NCBI GenBank assembly: GCA_009829735.1
Contig: CM020618.1
Location: forward strand, 38,664,894 to 38,728,893
Length of the DNA stretch: 64,000 bases
Direction of reading: 5' to 3'
Origin: Pyropia yezoensis
Lineage: Eukaryota; Rhodophyta; Bangiophyceae; Bangiales; Bangiaceae
Shown here: positions 40,098-52,405 of the stretch, in pieces
Layout of the letters: every line of letters starts with the position of its first letter
Numbering within the stretch: position 1 is the first letter of the stretch
Program-made: the position numbers and the translations under genes
The notes under the pieces: generated by a model
Told to the model about the DNA's origin: nothing
Databases searched by the model: none
The model's input: the letters and a program-made list of their open reading frames with translations, nothing else

Positions 40098-41773
40098 GGT
40101 GAGAAGGGGGGAGCGGAAAGCGTGCAGCGGGGAGTGGGGGGGGAAGGGTAGAGGAGGGTGGGAGAGTGGGGAAGTGGGAACAAGGTGGAAGATGAAAAGG
40201 ACTGGTGGGGGGGTAGGTGGCGTCAAAAGGAAGAAGGCAAGGGGGAGGAAGGGCGGGTGGGGCGGGTAGGCAGGAAGAGGGTGCTGGTGTGCTGGTGAGA
40301 TGGCTGGCCAGACTTCCTACAGGGCGCCGCTCGCGTCGCCCCTTTATACCTCCCCCCCCGACGAGGGCGCGGCGCGGGGAGGGGGGGCACCCCCTCGCCC
40401 CCACGCGGCCACCCGGGGCGCGCCACCGCCGCCCCGCCTCCCCCCGCCTGCGCGTCGGACACCGACCACACGCCCCTCCTCCTCCGCCCACCCCCGCTCC
40501 ACCCCGCCCGTCGGACATCGACTGTGACACGCCCCCACCCCCCCCCCCCTCTCCAACACGCAGCGGGTCGACGGGCGGGAGGCGGGGAGGGTGTGTGTGA
40601 GGGGAGGGTGTCGGCAACCCCCCCCCCCCTCCCCTCTTTCTCCCCCACCCGCCCACCGACCAAAGACCAGCAGCCCGTGGCAACAGGGGTAGGAAGCAGC
40701 CGCAACGGCACGTGCGGGAGGGGGAGGGGGAGAGGCCGCCGCCCGCCGCGCCTCCCGCCACCACCCCTCCCGTGCAGCCGCCGGGACCACCACCACCCGT
40801 CGCTTGCGGCGGCGGTTGGCCGCCCTGCCGCCAATGGCATTGGCAGCGTCCGCCACGCACCGCCGCCGCCGCGGGCGGGTGGGGTGGAAAAGGGGGCGGG
40901 CAGGCCCACGGGCGGGCGGGCTGGCGGCCGCCGCGCGGGCGGGGGAAGGAGAGTCCGCCGCGCCTCGCCACCGCGCGCGCCCTCCCCCCCCCCCACCCCC
41001 CCTCTATCGACCGCCCCCCCACCGCCCTCCCGTGCTCCCTCCCAGACAGGAGCACCCACCCCTCCCCCCGCACCCCCGCTCCCCCACTCCCCCCCCGCAC
41101 CCCCCGCTCCCCCACTCCCCAAGCCCACCAACGCCGCCCCCATCCAGGCAGGCTGGCGACGGCGGCAGCGGCAGCGGCAGTGGCGGCGGCGCGCCGCCGC
41201 CGGCAGCACCGCCACAGTCGACGTCCCTCCCCCCATCCCCCCCCAGCCGCCGTTGCCGTCGCGCGGCCACTGCCCGCCAAGGGCAGAGGCCGGGGCGGCC
41301 CTTGCCGGCCGTGTCGATGGGCGCCCCCCACCACACCGCGGTGACCGCCGCGGGCGCACGGGTGCCCGCACGCGGCGGCCGCGGGTGCCCGCCGCGGCCG
41401 CGGCGGGCACCCGCGCGAGGGAGGGGGTGGGGGGGGGAGAGACCGCTTTGCCAGTGACCACGCACGGTCGATGGGCGGTCAGCCAGCCTGGGCGTGCCAC
41501 ACCAGCCACGTGGTCCTGAGCGGGTACTTGGACACCCTCAGGGATTTGCATTGTCTTTAGGAGGGCAGCCGCGTGACGCAAGAGGCAAGTACGCTTCTCT
41601 GTCTCAGAAGACGCCCCCGACCAGCCGTTGGTGTGCCCAGGCGGCCGGCGCAACGCCCGCTGGGGCCCCTTCCACACGCTCGCATGACCCCGTATGGCCT
41701 CGTGCATGGACGCAGCTGGTGCCGCACCGAACTGCTTCTGCACAGCTCGTACCATATCCACCGCCTTAATCAT
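40098..41773. other. GC-rich low-complexity DNA, no gene supported
   Basis: Polypyrimidine and polypurine runs dominate 40140-41450. A minus-strand frame entering from the gap (MIKAVDMVRAVQKQFGAAPA..., down to about 41460) has protein-like texture but no recognisable motif. Confidence 0.4.
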
Positions 41774-42273
41774 NNNNNNNNNNNNNNNNNNNNNNNNNNN
41801 NNNNNNNNNNNNNNNNNNNNNNNNNNNNNNNNNNNNNNNNNNNNNNNNNNNNNNNNNNNNNNNNNNNNNNNNNNNNNNNNNNNNNNNNNNNNNNNNNNNN
41901 NNNNNNNNNNNNNNNNNNNNNNNNNNNNNNNNNNNNNNNNNNNNNNNNNNNNNNNNNNNNNNNNNNNNNNNNNNNNNNNNNNNNNNNNNNNNNNNNNNNN
42001 NNNNNNNNNNNNNNNNNNNNNNNNNNNNNNNNNNNNNNNNNNNNNNNNNNNNNNNNNNNNNNNNNNNNNNNNNNNNNNNNNNNNNNNNNNNNNNNNNNNN
42101 NNNNNNNNNNNNNNNNNNNNNNNNNNNNNNNNNNNNNNNNNNNNNNNNNNNNNNNNNNNNNNNNNNNNNNNNNNNNNNNNNNNNNNNNNNNNNNNNNNNN
42201 NNNNNNNNNNNNNNNNNNNNNNNNNNNNNNNNNNNNNNNNNNNNNNNNNNNNNNNNNNNNNNNNNNNNNNNNN
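41774..42273. other. assembly gap, 500 N
   Basis: Exactly 500 N, a placeholder size. The sequence after the gap restarts 9.6 kb upstream of the sequence before it. Confidence 0.99.
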
Positions 42274-43977
42274 ATCCCGAGGGCGGGCAGGGTCCCCCCA
42301 GGTGCATCAGACCAAACTGAGTTTTTTTAATCGCATTCAATAGTTGTTACATTGTTAGGAAAAATGATTATTACCTGCTGAACCGGATTACTTTATGCTT
42401 TAGAAGAAAGCACACATGAATTCAAATGGTGAACGCTTCGGCTAACGGTAATGGTTTGGAGAGATATCACGCAAAACTAAGAGCAATGTTCCTTGCCAAA
42501 CATCTTGCTTGCAAACTGGTACTTAGTTATGGAATATAGTTAGAGAGCTTTGGCAACAATTGGAGAGGTACTCTTCTGTCCTGTTGGACTTGTCTACGAC
42601 GTACTTCTGAGCTCAATTGCTTCTGTACGACTGTCAGCCGAGATTGGTGTCAGTTCTCGCGCTCCATGTGCTCGCTTGGTGACCAACCATGTCATCCACG
42701 TGGAGCGCTGTGAGCGAACAGATCGGACGGACATACCGACATTCGGCAGACCGGCGTGTCGCGTTTTTGAGGCAGAGCGTGTCGTGCTATAGCGGCAGTG
42801 TGCCGTGCTCTCGGGGCTGCTTGCTCTCTGACAGAGCCGCGCGCCCCATGCACGGACTACCCCGATAACGGGGTTGCTCGACCCCGATATCGTGGTAATC
42901 TTTTTCTGTAGGGCCATTGCCGCCACCGTGGGGGGTGTACCTGGCGGGCACCCTCTGGGCGGTCGTTGCCGCTGCGCGGCGGCTGGAGCGCCCCGCCTCG
43001 CGCGCCGCGCGCCGCGGCGGCAGCGGCGGCTGCGGCGGCCGCGGCGGCAGACGCCAATGGGGGGTACGGTCCCGTCTGTTGGGGCGGCACCTCCTACCCC
43101 GACTGAGGGGGGGGGCTGCGGCGGCCTACCCCCTCCCCCCCCCTCAGCAGCCGCACGGCTCCGCCCTGAATGGGGGGTGCACCAGAGGTGAGCTCACCCG
43201 ACGGCGGTGGCGCCAGCAGCAGTGACAGCGGCACAGCGGCAGCGTGCAGCGGCAGTGCAGCGGCAGCGGTGACAGCGGCAGTGGCAGCGGCAGCGGCAAC
43301 AGCCGCTGCAGCGGCCGCCAGTGGCCGGCACCGCTGCTGTGGGGAGCCGCAGCGCCTTGGACGTCGCTGCTGCCGCAGGCGGCACGGGCGGTGGCGGTGC
43401 GCGGCTTCGCGGCACGCCTGCGGAGTCGTTTCACTCCCTGTTTTTTGGGTTGCTCTGTCATTGAAGGTGCGGTTGTTGTCCCGTCAGGGGCTGCCGAGAC
43501 CCGCGGCGCACGCCGTGCAATATATCATACCGTGGCTTGCGCGCAGCGTGCTGACCATGCAGCGGATGGCGTCCCTAGATGGCTGGATTGTATGCACTGG
43601 CGATGAGCGTGCGGATGGGCCACGGTGCATGACCGATGCCCGGGCAGCGGTAAACGAGGACTGGGAGCACGGAGGAGGAAGAGGTGGAGAGCAACGAAGA
43701 AGCAGCAAGGTCCGTGAGCCCCATGAAAGACGGAATGGGAGGGAGGGGACAGGGAGGGCTGTGTACAGGGGCCGCTCCGGAGGAAGGAGCACTCTGGATG
43801 GAGGACACTCTGGATGGAGGAGCCCAGACCACCGCGGTCTGCTCCCCGAGCCGCCTTCGCTCCCATCGCCCCACCCCCCCCCCTCCTCGGCCCGCCGTCC
43901 AGCGCACCCCTCCCCCGGCGTGCGCCCACGCCAGGCGGCGGCGCGTCGGCGTGCCACCCGCCGCCGACGGTACCCCC

Positions 43978-45153
43978 CTAGACCAGCACCTTGCCCTCCT
44001 CCACCACCTTCTTCATGGGCCACACGCGGACCGACTCAAAGAGGCCCGCCGCTGCGTACGGGTCGGTGGCGGCCCACGCGGTGACCTCCTCCGTGGACGT
44101 GCCGTCCACTACCAGCAGCGTGCCCACCTGCAGACCGCCGCCGCGTCGCGACCCGACCAAATGAGAGGGGGGGAGGGGGAGGGGGGGGAGGGGTCGGTAT
44201 CGTAGGTACGGGGGGGGGGAAACGGAGGGAAAGCACCGGCAATGGGTCAGGCGTACGTCCGTCGGACCAGCGGACAAGCGTCACGGCCGCCGTCACGACC
44301 GCCGTCACCTGACAGCGGCCGTCGCGCACCGCCACACATGGGCGCTGGTGGGAGCGAGCAACGCCCACCCTGCAAGCCTCCACCCAGCCTCCCCGCCCTC
44401 ACACAAATTCATCTGCACCGCCCCCCCCCCCCTGCCAACGTACCGCGCCGTCACCATCTGGAAAGGGCCCAATCATCCCCGCCCGCCCCGACGCCTTCCA
44501 CCAGTCGAGGTGCGCCGGCCGTGTCGTCGCGCGGAGGTCCTTGCCCCCCGCCACGTCCACACAGTAGACGACGTAGAGGGTGGACGGCAGCGGCGGCGGG
44601 GAGGCCATCCCCCGCCGCCACGCCCGCACGCTGACCGACTGGAAGAGGCCCGCCCGCGCGTACGGGTCGGCGGCGAGGGCGGCCTCGACCGCGGGGAGCG
44701 CCTCGCCCTCAACAAGGAGGAGGCTCCCGACGGGGCGCCCGTCGGCGCCCAGGAGGGGGCCCCCAAACGGGACGGAGATGGGCGCCGCCGCCGCCGCCGC
44801 GAGCCGTCCGCGGATGAACGGGGGGGCGGGGGAGCGGCCACCCACTCGAGGTGCGCCGCCCGGGTAGCCGCCCGGGTCGCCGCCCCGTCGGGGACGTCCA
44901 GGCACAGCGCCGCGTGGAGGCCCATGGTGAGCGGCGGCGGTCGTGGCCCGCCGTGGGCGCCAGCGGCGGGGTGGGTCGCGGAGGAGGTGGCGAGGGGGTG
45001 GCCGCCGCTGCCGCCGCCAAGAGGCCGCCGCCCTTCTACAACAAAGCCGGCGCCGCGTCCAAGGTGGCAGCAGCGCGGGAGCGGGGGAGAAGGCGCCAAC
45101 ACGAGTGGCCGCCCAAGGGTGGCGGCAAACGCGGCGGGAAGGCGGCGGGTCAT
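43978..45153 (-). pseudogene. double YCII-domain protein (copy 2, frameshifted)
   Basis: Counterpart of 33886-35062, with exons 45153-44444 and 44127-43978. Exon 1 is one base shorter because a GCC microsatellite near 44790 reads gccgcgagccg instead of gccgccgagccg, which shifts the frame in the first YCII domain. Since copy 1 is intact and the difference lies in a short tandem repeat, a sequencing error is the simplest explanation. Confidence 0.7.
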
Positions 45154-45761
45154 GGCAGGCCCGACGCGTGAGGTGCGGGGCGAGGTGTGGGATGGAAGAG
45201 ACAGGTGGTGGGCCTCGCATGCATAGGCCGCGGGATAGAGCCAGTACGGGATTGGTACTGTAGGGTGATCCTACCGCATCATTCAGTGCTTCTAAATTAA
45301 TTCAGCGGTGAACCCAGGTGTGGCCACTCTTGATTGGCGACCCTGGTCCTCCCAGGGCGATCTCGATCCCGTAGCCACCCCGTCCATGCGGCAGGCCAGC
45401 TGGGCGTGGAGCGTCCCCGCCACCCAATCAGCGTGGCGGCGCGTCTCCTCTGGGCCGCCTCCCCCGCCAGTCGCGAGCACCAAGAAGGCCGCCGGGCAGC
45501 CACGGCGCGGGCCCCCGCGGCGTCGTTCCGCCGCTGGCCGGCCCCCGCGCAGCTCGCGCGTCCACCACACCCCCTGCCGCGACTGCCACCCACCCGCCGC
45601 CGCCGTCTTCGCCATCCAAACGAGCCCCCTTCGTCATCACCGCCTCTTCTCCTCGCCCTCACTCGCGCCCGCGCTCCCTCCCGCCCCTTCCGCCTCCTCC
45701 CCCCCCCCCCCTCGTCGGAGGGCGCAGTGACTGCGAGTTGTTTGTTGTCGTCGCTACTACC

Positions 45762-47962
45762 ATGGCGGCCGCGTTTGTGACGGGCGCCGGCCTCGGCCTG
45801 CGGGCGACGCGCGAGGCGCCGCGCCTCGGCGCCGCCCGCCCGCCCCTGCCGTCGGTGACGCCAGCGCCGCTGCGGATGGTCGCGTCGTCGCCGGTGACCA
45901 CCACCTACTCGGGCGGCCTCGACCGCCTCTCCCAGCAGCCCTACACGATCAGCCGCTCCCTGTTCATGCCGTCGCCGGCGGTCATTGCGTACGTTTTTGT
46001 TTTCTGCTACTCTTATTTTGGGCGGGGGCGGGGACGTTGCGGGGAACGTTGCGGGCGGCGGGGAGCGGGTGGCAATGGGGGAGCGGGGGGGATACACTGT
46101 GGAGTGGCGCTGCTGTTGGCGCTGTTCATCTCTCGGTTTGGCGACGTGGGTGCATGAGTGTCGAGAACGGGAGCGGGGACGCACGAGCTATGGAGCTTGC
46201 GAGGGCGAGGTTGGGGTTTCGTCGGGTTGTTTCATGAACGCCCGCCAATCCCGGGGATGGCAGGATTGAGCTGTTGGATTGGGAATGGCGGACCATTCGG
46301 ATCTGCTTGCCCTATGGGGCTCACCCAGACGCGGTATCCACTGCCACCGATACGCGCGAGGGCGGCTGTGGGTGCTGGTCTTGGCTCGTTGGTCTCTTTC
46401 GCGTTGTCTCGCATGGGATTCGTGCTTGGCTGGGGGCTTCACGAGGGTACCCACCACGACCATTAAGAGGTCTCTGTGGCTCCGTGCGAGACAGTATTCT
46501 GACGTGTCTCCGATGTGTTGGCTTGGCCCATTCTTGTCCAATCTTCCGGTGAACTATGTGCCTGTCCTGGTGTATGTACCACAGTGGTGGTAGCAGTGAC
46601 GAGGAGAAGGACGTGACGGTGGTCCGCGCCCTGCGTCAGGTCTTTGGCAATGCATACCTGATGGAGGAGGAGCGCGCAGAGCTGTACACCCTGGAGAGCA
46701 ACTACCGCTGCGGTCGCATCACCGCCAAGGACTTTGTCCGTGGTCTGGCCAAGAGTGGCACGTACAAGAAGCGCTTCTTTGAGAACGTCTCACACAACCG
46801 CTTCATCGAGCTGACCCACAAGCACCTGCTGGGGCGGGCGTGCCTGGACAAGGCAGAGTTTGCGACGCACGCCAACACCTATGCCGCGGGCGGCTACGAT
46901 GCCGACATTGACTCGTACATTGATTCGGAAGAGTACTCGCAGGTGTTTGGCGAGGATGTTGTGCCGTTTGTGCGCTTCCGCGGCACATACGCCCCCATCA
47001 ATGCGTTTAACCGTATGTGCACGCTGGAGGGCGGGTGGGCGTCGTCGGACAAGTCGAGCCCCCTCTCCTCCTCGGTGGGGCCACTCCTCGGCAACACGCC
47101 GACGAGCGCTTTCTCGGTTGCGGACGGGCTGCCGCCGATCCCTAACGCGGAGCACCCGAGCGCGAAGTATGAGCTGCCCCAGGCAAGCCTGCAGCGCTAC
47201 CGCAACGAGCTCGAGTTGGCCAAGGCGAAGGCCCTGGAGCTGTCCCTCGCGCTCGAGGACTCGAAGGACAATCTCAAGTCGTCGCAGAGCTTCCTGTCCC
47301 CCTTCAAGAACATGGTAGCCGACATGGAGCTGACGCCCCTGTACGGTAAGCCGTTTGGCAATGGCTCGGTCGAGGCGTTTTCTGGTCAGTACAAGGCTCC
47401 CGGCGGCGCCTCTGGTGAGTGGGGCGTGTCGGGCGTTGAGGCTTCCAAGGGCCGCTCGCGTCGCGCTGCCGCGGATGTGGGCGTGAAGGAGAAGCGCCTC
47501 GAGTCGCTTACACAGCTGATTATGGACCTGGAGCGCAAGGTGGCGGTCCTCTCGTCTGAGATTACCGCACGTTCCCTGTCACCGGTGGTGGACGTGGATC
47601 CGCTCGAGGCGGCGGTGGCGGCAGCCAACTCGGCGGCGTCGACCGCTGTGGCAGTGACTTCGGCGGCTGTGCGCGGCGGCAGCGGCGTTGTTCGGCCAGT
47701 GGTCAAGGCGGCCGAGGAGGCGGTGGCGGAAGTCGAGGAAGAGGAGGAGTTGGAGGAAGAGGAGGTTGCACCGAAGCCGGTGACTGTTATCACCTCCCGC
47801 TCGATGGTGGATCTCGACACGCCGACGCCAGGTCAGCTCATGAAGGAGATGGAGGATGAGCGCAAGGCGGGCGTTGCGGCGGGCACAGTCGCGGCCTTTG
47901 GTGGACCACTTGACGCCAAGCTCCGCTTCCCTGGTGACGGCTCGGAGATGAATGTGTCGTAA
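45762..47962 (+). CDS. nuclear-encoded phycobilisome linker polypeptide (copy 2)
   Basis: Same gene as 35671-37871: exon 1 45762-45988, intron from GTACGT, exon 2 from 46597 (or 46585) to TAA 47960-47962. The predicted protein is the same as copy 1, including transit peptide, PBS linker domain and C-terminal coiled-coil extension. It is probably the same locus seen in a second contig rather than a paralogue. Confidence 0.92.
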
Positions 47963-49822
47963 GGGGCCAGACTGCATTGCGAGGTGAGGTTGCTGCGAGT
48001 AGGTCTGTTTTGATGGCCTGATGACGGGTTCGGAGGGACTTTCCCCCGCGAGTTGTGGAACATTTTTTTTCTCTCTTGCCTTCGGTCAACTGGTGCCTAT
48101 CCACCGTTTTTGTGCCATCAGCTGTCGTTCTCCCTGCTAGGGTCCGCCGTGGCTCCACCACGCCCGCCCCGTGGCAGTGTAATGCGGCCCGTGGGGTGGA
48201 CACTCTGTCCCAACACGCGGTGCATGTGCGTGCGAGACGTCCGGCCCTCGCCTCCCCCACTCCCACTCATCCCACACAGATAGAGAACTGCGGGGAGCCG
48301 CGGTAGGATGTACAGGTATGTACCCGAACAGCAGACGCCCACGGCCTCGCCGTAAAAGTGACTCACTGAAGTACATAGAATCCATGTAAATAGCCAGACT
48401 GATTGGCGACAGGCTCGACCCCTCCTATGTTCCCAACGGTGTACGCGCTGACCACGCTTCATGGCTCATGGGATGTCATCGTCAATGGGGTACGTGCGTC
48501 CACCTACACGACCGCCGTGGCCCCGGGCATTGCACAGGCACTGGTGGGCCTGGTGCAGGCTGGGCTTGTAGCATCGGGGGTAGACGTGTTGGGGGGTGCT
48601 AGACGGGACTCCGCGAGAGGGGGTCGCCAGCCTCCTGGGGGGACTGCTGCCCAACGGTGCGGTGGCCTACAGGAGGTGGACTCCATGACGATAAAGCATT
48701 AGAGTGGAGAGCGCGGCGCACCTACTTCATACATATCTACTGCCCGTGTGCAAGCGCAGTCGGCCACCACAGCCGGCCCTCCCCATGACGTATCTCCTTA
48801 GATGTTGGGTGTGGCTGTGTCTGTGATGCAGTTGAACGTACTTGTTTGTTTCTTCAAGCCTTTTGGAAGTGCTCGTCGGCTCAGCAGCCCTTGACCTCAC
48901 CGTGGTGGACACGAGACCATTGAGCGCTCGACAATGGCCACGTCATCCTGCTCACCTGCGGCATTGACTGTCTTCTCTCCCCCTCCTCCATCCGCAGCCC
49001 CTCCCCCGCTGAACTGTTGTGAACCAGAAACCAACATGAACACTCCCCGCTGCGTCTCCTCTGCCTCGACGGGCTGCTGACTTGCTCCCCCTTTGGGCCT
49101 CTCAACAATTCCGTGGGGGGGGGCTGGCGTTCACCGCTGCCGATGGTGTGCGCCTCGACTCACCCGCCTCGTCTGGCTGCGGTGGCCACACATTGAGAGT
49201 CATAAGAGATGCTGGGCGGGGGGGACGGGGATGGTGACGGTGTGTCACTTCCGCGCTGCCCGCGGCGACAACCGCGCCGCAAAGGGTCGAGAGGTTGTGC
49301 CGCTCCACAGCCGACGTGGGCCGGGGCGATGTATACTACAAGGCGGCGTCCGCCACTGACACTCCGCCCCAGGGGGAGAAAGAAACTCTACACGCTACGA
49401 ATACACGCACCGGCTCGCCATTCCCCAGCTGCCCTGTGCCCTCCCCCGCCACCTCCACCCTCCCCCCAAAGAGGGTGATAACACTTCTAATACCACGGCC
49501 ACCCGCTCCTTGGTCGCCACCATGGCGGCCCGCCCGTCAGCAGCACCACCGTCGCTGGTCCCACTCGCTTGCTATGGAAGACGGGGGCGTCACTGCCCGC
49601 GCCTACCTCTCCATGTCGCCAATCTCGTCAGCCGCCTCCCCCACCCGCCCCTGTCCCCGCTTGTCAGGAGTGGCGCAGCCTCAACACGGGGCTGGGGACC
49701 GTTCGACGTCCGGTGGCCCTCTGGCCACGCCGCACCCCACCCCCCCCCTTCGATGCAGCAGTGGCAAGCAGCCGCCCCGCGCCGCCGCCCATAGTACATG
49801 GTCTGCATCTCTGCAGCCCACT
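47963..49822. other. second copy of 37872-39730, no gene supported
   Basis: Same content as copy 1. The small ORF from ATG 48427 differs at its end because of one extra G near 48590. Confidence 0.4.
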
Positions 49823-50188
49823 CTAGTAGTAGGATGGCGTCGGCACCGGCGTCGGCGTCGGCAGGACCGTCTCGGACGGGCGGTAGTAGTACTGGCGGGC
49901 GGCGGCGGCGCCCCCCTCCCCCCCGCCCACGGTCGTTGCCACCCGGTCCGACCAGGGGCACACAACCTTGACCACCGCCGACGCGCACAGCGGGTCGGGC
50001 CCCGGGCACGCGTCGCAGCACGCGTCCTGGCACGCGTCAAAGGTCGGGCAAGCTGCGCACGCGTAGGTGCCCGCCGTGTTGGCGTCAATGCACGCGCACG
50101 CGGCCATCGACGCCGCGGCGGGGGTGGCGGCCGCAACGGCAGCAGCAGCGGCAATGGCGACCGCGGCGGCGGTGCGGAAGAAGCCCAT
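49823..50188 (-). CDS. small secreted Cys-rich protein (copy 2, intact)
   Basis: A 121-residue protein from the ATG at 50188 to a TAG at 49823. The N-terminus (MGFFRTAAAVAIAAAAAVAA) is a clear signal peptide with an Ala-rich hydrophobic core and a likely cleavage after the ATPAAAS region. The mature part has ten Cys, mostly spaced by two to seven residues (ACACIDANTAG, YACAACPTFDACQDACCDAC, LCASAVVKVVCPW), then a Tyr/Thr/Pro-rich tail (RQYYYRPSE, TPTPVPTPSYY). The even Cys number and signal peptide suggest a disulphide-rich secreted or cell-wall protein. No family recognised. Confidence 0.6.
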   Translation of the reverse strand: MGFFRTAAAVAIAAAAAVAAATPAAASMAACACIDANTAGTYACAACPTFDACQDACCDACPGPDPLCASAVVKVVCPWSDRVATTVGGGEGGAAAARQYYYRPSETVLPTPTPVPTPSYY

Positions 50189-51877
50189 GGTGAGAAGGGG
50201 GGAGCGGAAAGCGTGCAGCGGGGGAGTGGGGGGGGAAGGGTAGAGGAGGGTGGGAGAGTGGGGAAGTGGGAACAAGGTGGAAGATGAAAAGGACTGGTGG
50301 GGGGGTAGGTGGCGTCAAAAGGGAAGAAGGCAAGGGGGAGGAAGGGCGGGTGGGGCGGGTAGGCAGGAAGAGGGTGCTGGTGTGCTGGTGAGATGGCTGG
50401 CCAGACTTCCTACAGGGCGCCGCTCGCGTCGCCCCTTTATACCTCCCCCCCCGACGAGGGCGCGGCGCGGGGAGGGGGGGCACCCCCTCGCCCCCACGCG
50501 GCCACCCGGGGCGCGCCACCGCCGCCCCGCCTCCCCCCGCCTGCGCGTCGGACACCGACCACACGCCCCTCCTCCTCCGCCCACCCCCGCTCCACCCCGC
50601 CCGTCGGACATCGACTGTGACACGCCCCCCACCCCCCCCCCCTCTCCAACACGCAGCGGGTCGACGGGCGGGAGGCGGGGAGGGTGTGTGTGAGGGGAGG
50701 GTGTCGGCAACCCCCCCCCCCCTCCCCTCTTTCTCCCCCACCCGCCCACCGACCAAAGACCAGCAGCCCGTGGCAACAGGGGTAGGAAGCAGCCGCAACG
50801 GCACGTGCGGGAGGGGGAGGGGGAGAGGCCGCCGCCCGCCGCGCCTCCCGCCACCACCCCTCCCGTGCAGCCGCCGGGACCACCACCACCCGTCGCTTGC
50901 GGCGGCGTTGGCCGCCTGCCGCCAATGGCATTGGCAGCGTCCGCCACGCACCGCCGCCGCCGCGGGCGGGTGGGGTGGAAAAGGGGGCGGGCAGGCCCAC
51001 GGGCGGGCGGGCTGGCGGCCGCCGCGCGGGCGGGGGGAAGGAGAGTCCGCCGCGCCTCGCCACCGCGCGCGCCCTCCCCCCCCCCCCACCCCCCCTCTAT
51101 CGACCGCCCCCCCACCGCCCTCCCGTGCTCCCTCCCAGACAGGAGCACCCACCCCCCTCCCCCCCGCACCCCCCGCTCCCCCCACTCCCCCCCGCACCCC
51201 CCGCTCCCCCCACTCCCCAAGCCCACCAACGCCGCCCCCATCCAGGCAGGCTGGCGACGGCGGCAGCGGCAGCGGCAGTGGCGGCGGCGCGCCGCCGCCG
51301 GCAGCACCGCCACAGTCGACGTCCCTCCCCCCCCCATCCCCCCCCAGCCGCCGTTGCCGTCGCGCGGCCACTGCCCGCCAAGGGCAGAGGCCGGGGCGGC
51401 CCTTGCCGGCCGTGTCGATGGGCGCCCCCCACCACACCGCGGGTGACCGCCGCGGCGGCACGGGTGCCCGCACGCGGCGGCCGCGGGTGCCCGCCGCGGC
51501 CGCGGCGGGCACCCGCGCGAGGGAGGGGGGTGGGGGGGGGGAGAGACCGCTTTGCCAGTGACCACGCACGGTCGATGGGCGGTCAGCCAGCCTGGGCGTG
51601 CCACACCAGCCACGTGGTCCTGAGCGGGTACTTGGACACCCTCAGGGATTTGCATTGTCTTTAGGAGGGCAGCCGCGTGACGCAAGAGGCAAGTACGCTT
51701 CTCTGTCTCAGAAGACGCCCCCGACCAGCCGTTGGTGTGCCCAGGCGGCCGGCGCAACGCCCGCTGGGGCCCCTTCCACACGCTCGCATGACCCCGTATG
51801 GCCTCGTGCATGGACGCAGCTGGTGCCGCACCGAACTGCTTCTGCACAGCTCGTACCATATCCACCGCCTTAATCAT
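50189..51877. other. second copy of the 40098-41773 low-complexity DNA
   Basis: This differs from copy 1 mainly by extra or missing C and G in homopolymers (for example near 50630, 50710, 51080 and 51160-51200). The minus-strand frame starting MPRMIKAVDMVRAVQKQFG at 51886 continues here without recognisable motifs. Confidence 0.5.
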
Positions 51878-52198
51878 GCGCGGCAATTGTGCGTCGCAGC
51901 CACCGTGGGGGTACGCCCCTCTTGCCCCCGCGTGGGCGCGCTCATCACGCCCGTGATGGGGAACAGGGAGGGGGAGGCGAGATGGAGGCGCAAGTCGGGC
52001 GGTACACCAAGGGCCGGCCGCCGCCCCTCTGCTCAGAGGTCACTGGACCAGTGACATTGCCACGCCCAGTCGTAGTGCCCCTCATCACAGACCCCTCATC
52101 ACGGACCGTTTGGCGAGGGGACGGCGGTGGCATTCCACTTTCCATTTCGCCTTGCCGTCACAGCGGCGTTGTCTGTCCGTGTGCATGCGCGGGGGGTG

Positions 52199-52405
52199 AC
52201 CACGACGGTGGTGTACGACATCCGCGAGCCGACGCGATGACAAGCCAAGAACGTGGTCCTGTTGATTGGAGACGGCATGAGCCTCCCGCTGATGACGGCG
52301 GCGCGACTGGTGTCCCGCGGTATGTGCCAGGGAAAGTACAAGGGCACGCTTCATATGCAGGCTCTTGACCACGTGGCGCTCGTCTCGACGAGCGGCATTG
52401 AGGGG
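52199..52405 (+). pseudogene. alkaline phosphatase N-terminal remnant
   Basis: The frame reads TTVVYDIREPTR, then TGA at 52238-52240, then QAKNVVLLIGDGMSLPLMTA, ARLVSRGMCQGKYKGTLHMQ and ALDHVALVSTSGIEG. The NVVLLIGDGM block is the metal-binding start of PhoA-type alkaline phosphatases (an Asp of the GDG binds metal), and HVALVST matches the following conserved strand. Homology stops after GIEG and nothing of the active-site Ser region or later metal ligands follows, so this is a short orphan fragment with a nonsense codon. Confidence 0.65.

Larger units (their letters stand above)
32172..41773. repeat. 9.6-kb segment repeated at 42274-51877 (copy 1)
   Basis: It is the same sequence as 42274-51877, starting at atcccgagggcgggcagg and ending at ccaccgccttaatcat, directly before the 500-N gap. 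The offset drifts between 10091 and 10104 because of small indels in homopolymers and microsatellites; the non-repetitive parts I compared look identical. It is best read as an unmerged contig overlap. Confidence 0.92.
42274..51877. repeat. 9.6-kb segment repeated from 32172-41773 (copy 2)
   Basis: See copy 1. The contig that starts here runs on past the end of the repeat at 51877 into unique sequence (gcgcggcaattgtgcg...), as expected if it simply overlaps the previous contig. Confidence 0.92.

Noticed and set aside
40223-42340. Very long open frames running across the N gaps
   Set aside because: Runs of N are translated as unknown residues, so these frames have no coding support.
35671-47962. 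Recent tandem gene duplication of the phycobilisome linker
   Set aside because: The repeat borders coincide exactly with the edges of a 500-N gap and the differences are homopolymer or microsatellite indels, so an assembly overlap is far more likely.
13705-52240. TGA as a sense codon in this genome (in-frame TGA at 13705, 20439, 23669, 26887, 27466, 52238)
   Set aside because: TAA and TAG interrupt comparable genes just as often (2308, 8808, 9000, 13372, 17725, 27882), and the intact host genes show no internal TGA. Decay and sequence error explain the pattern.
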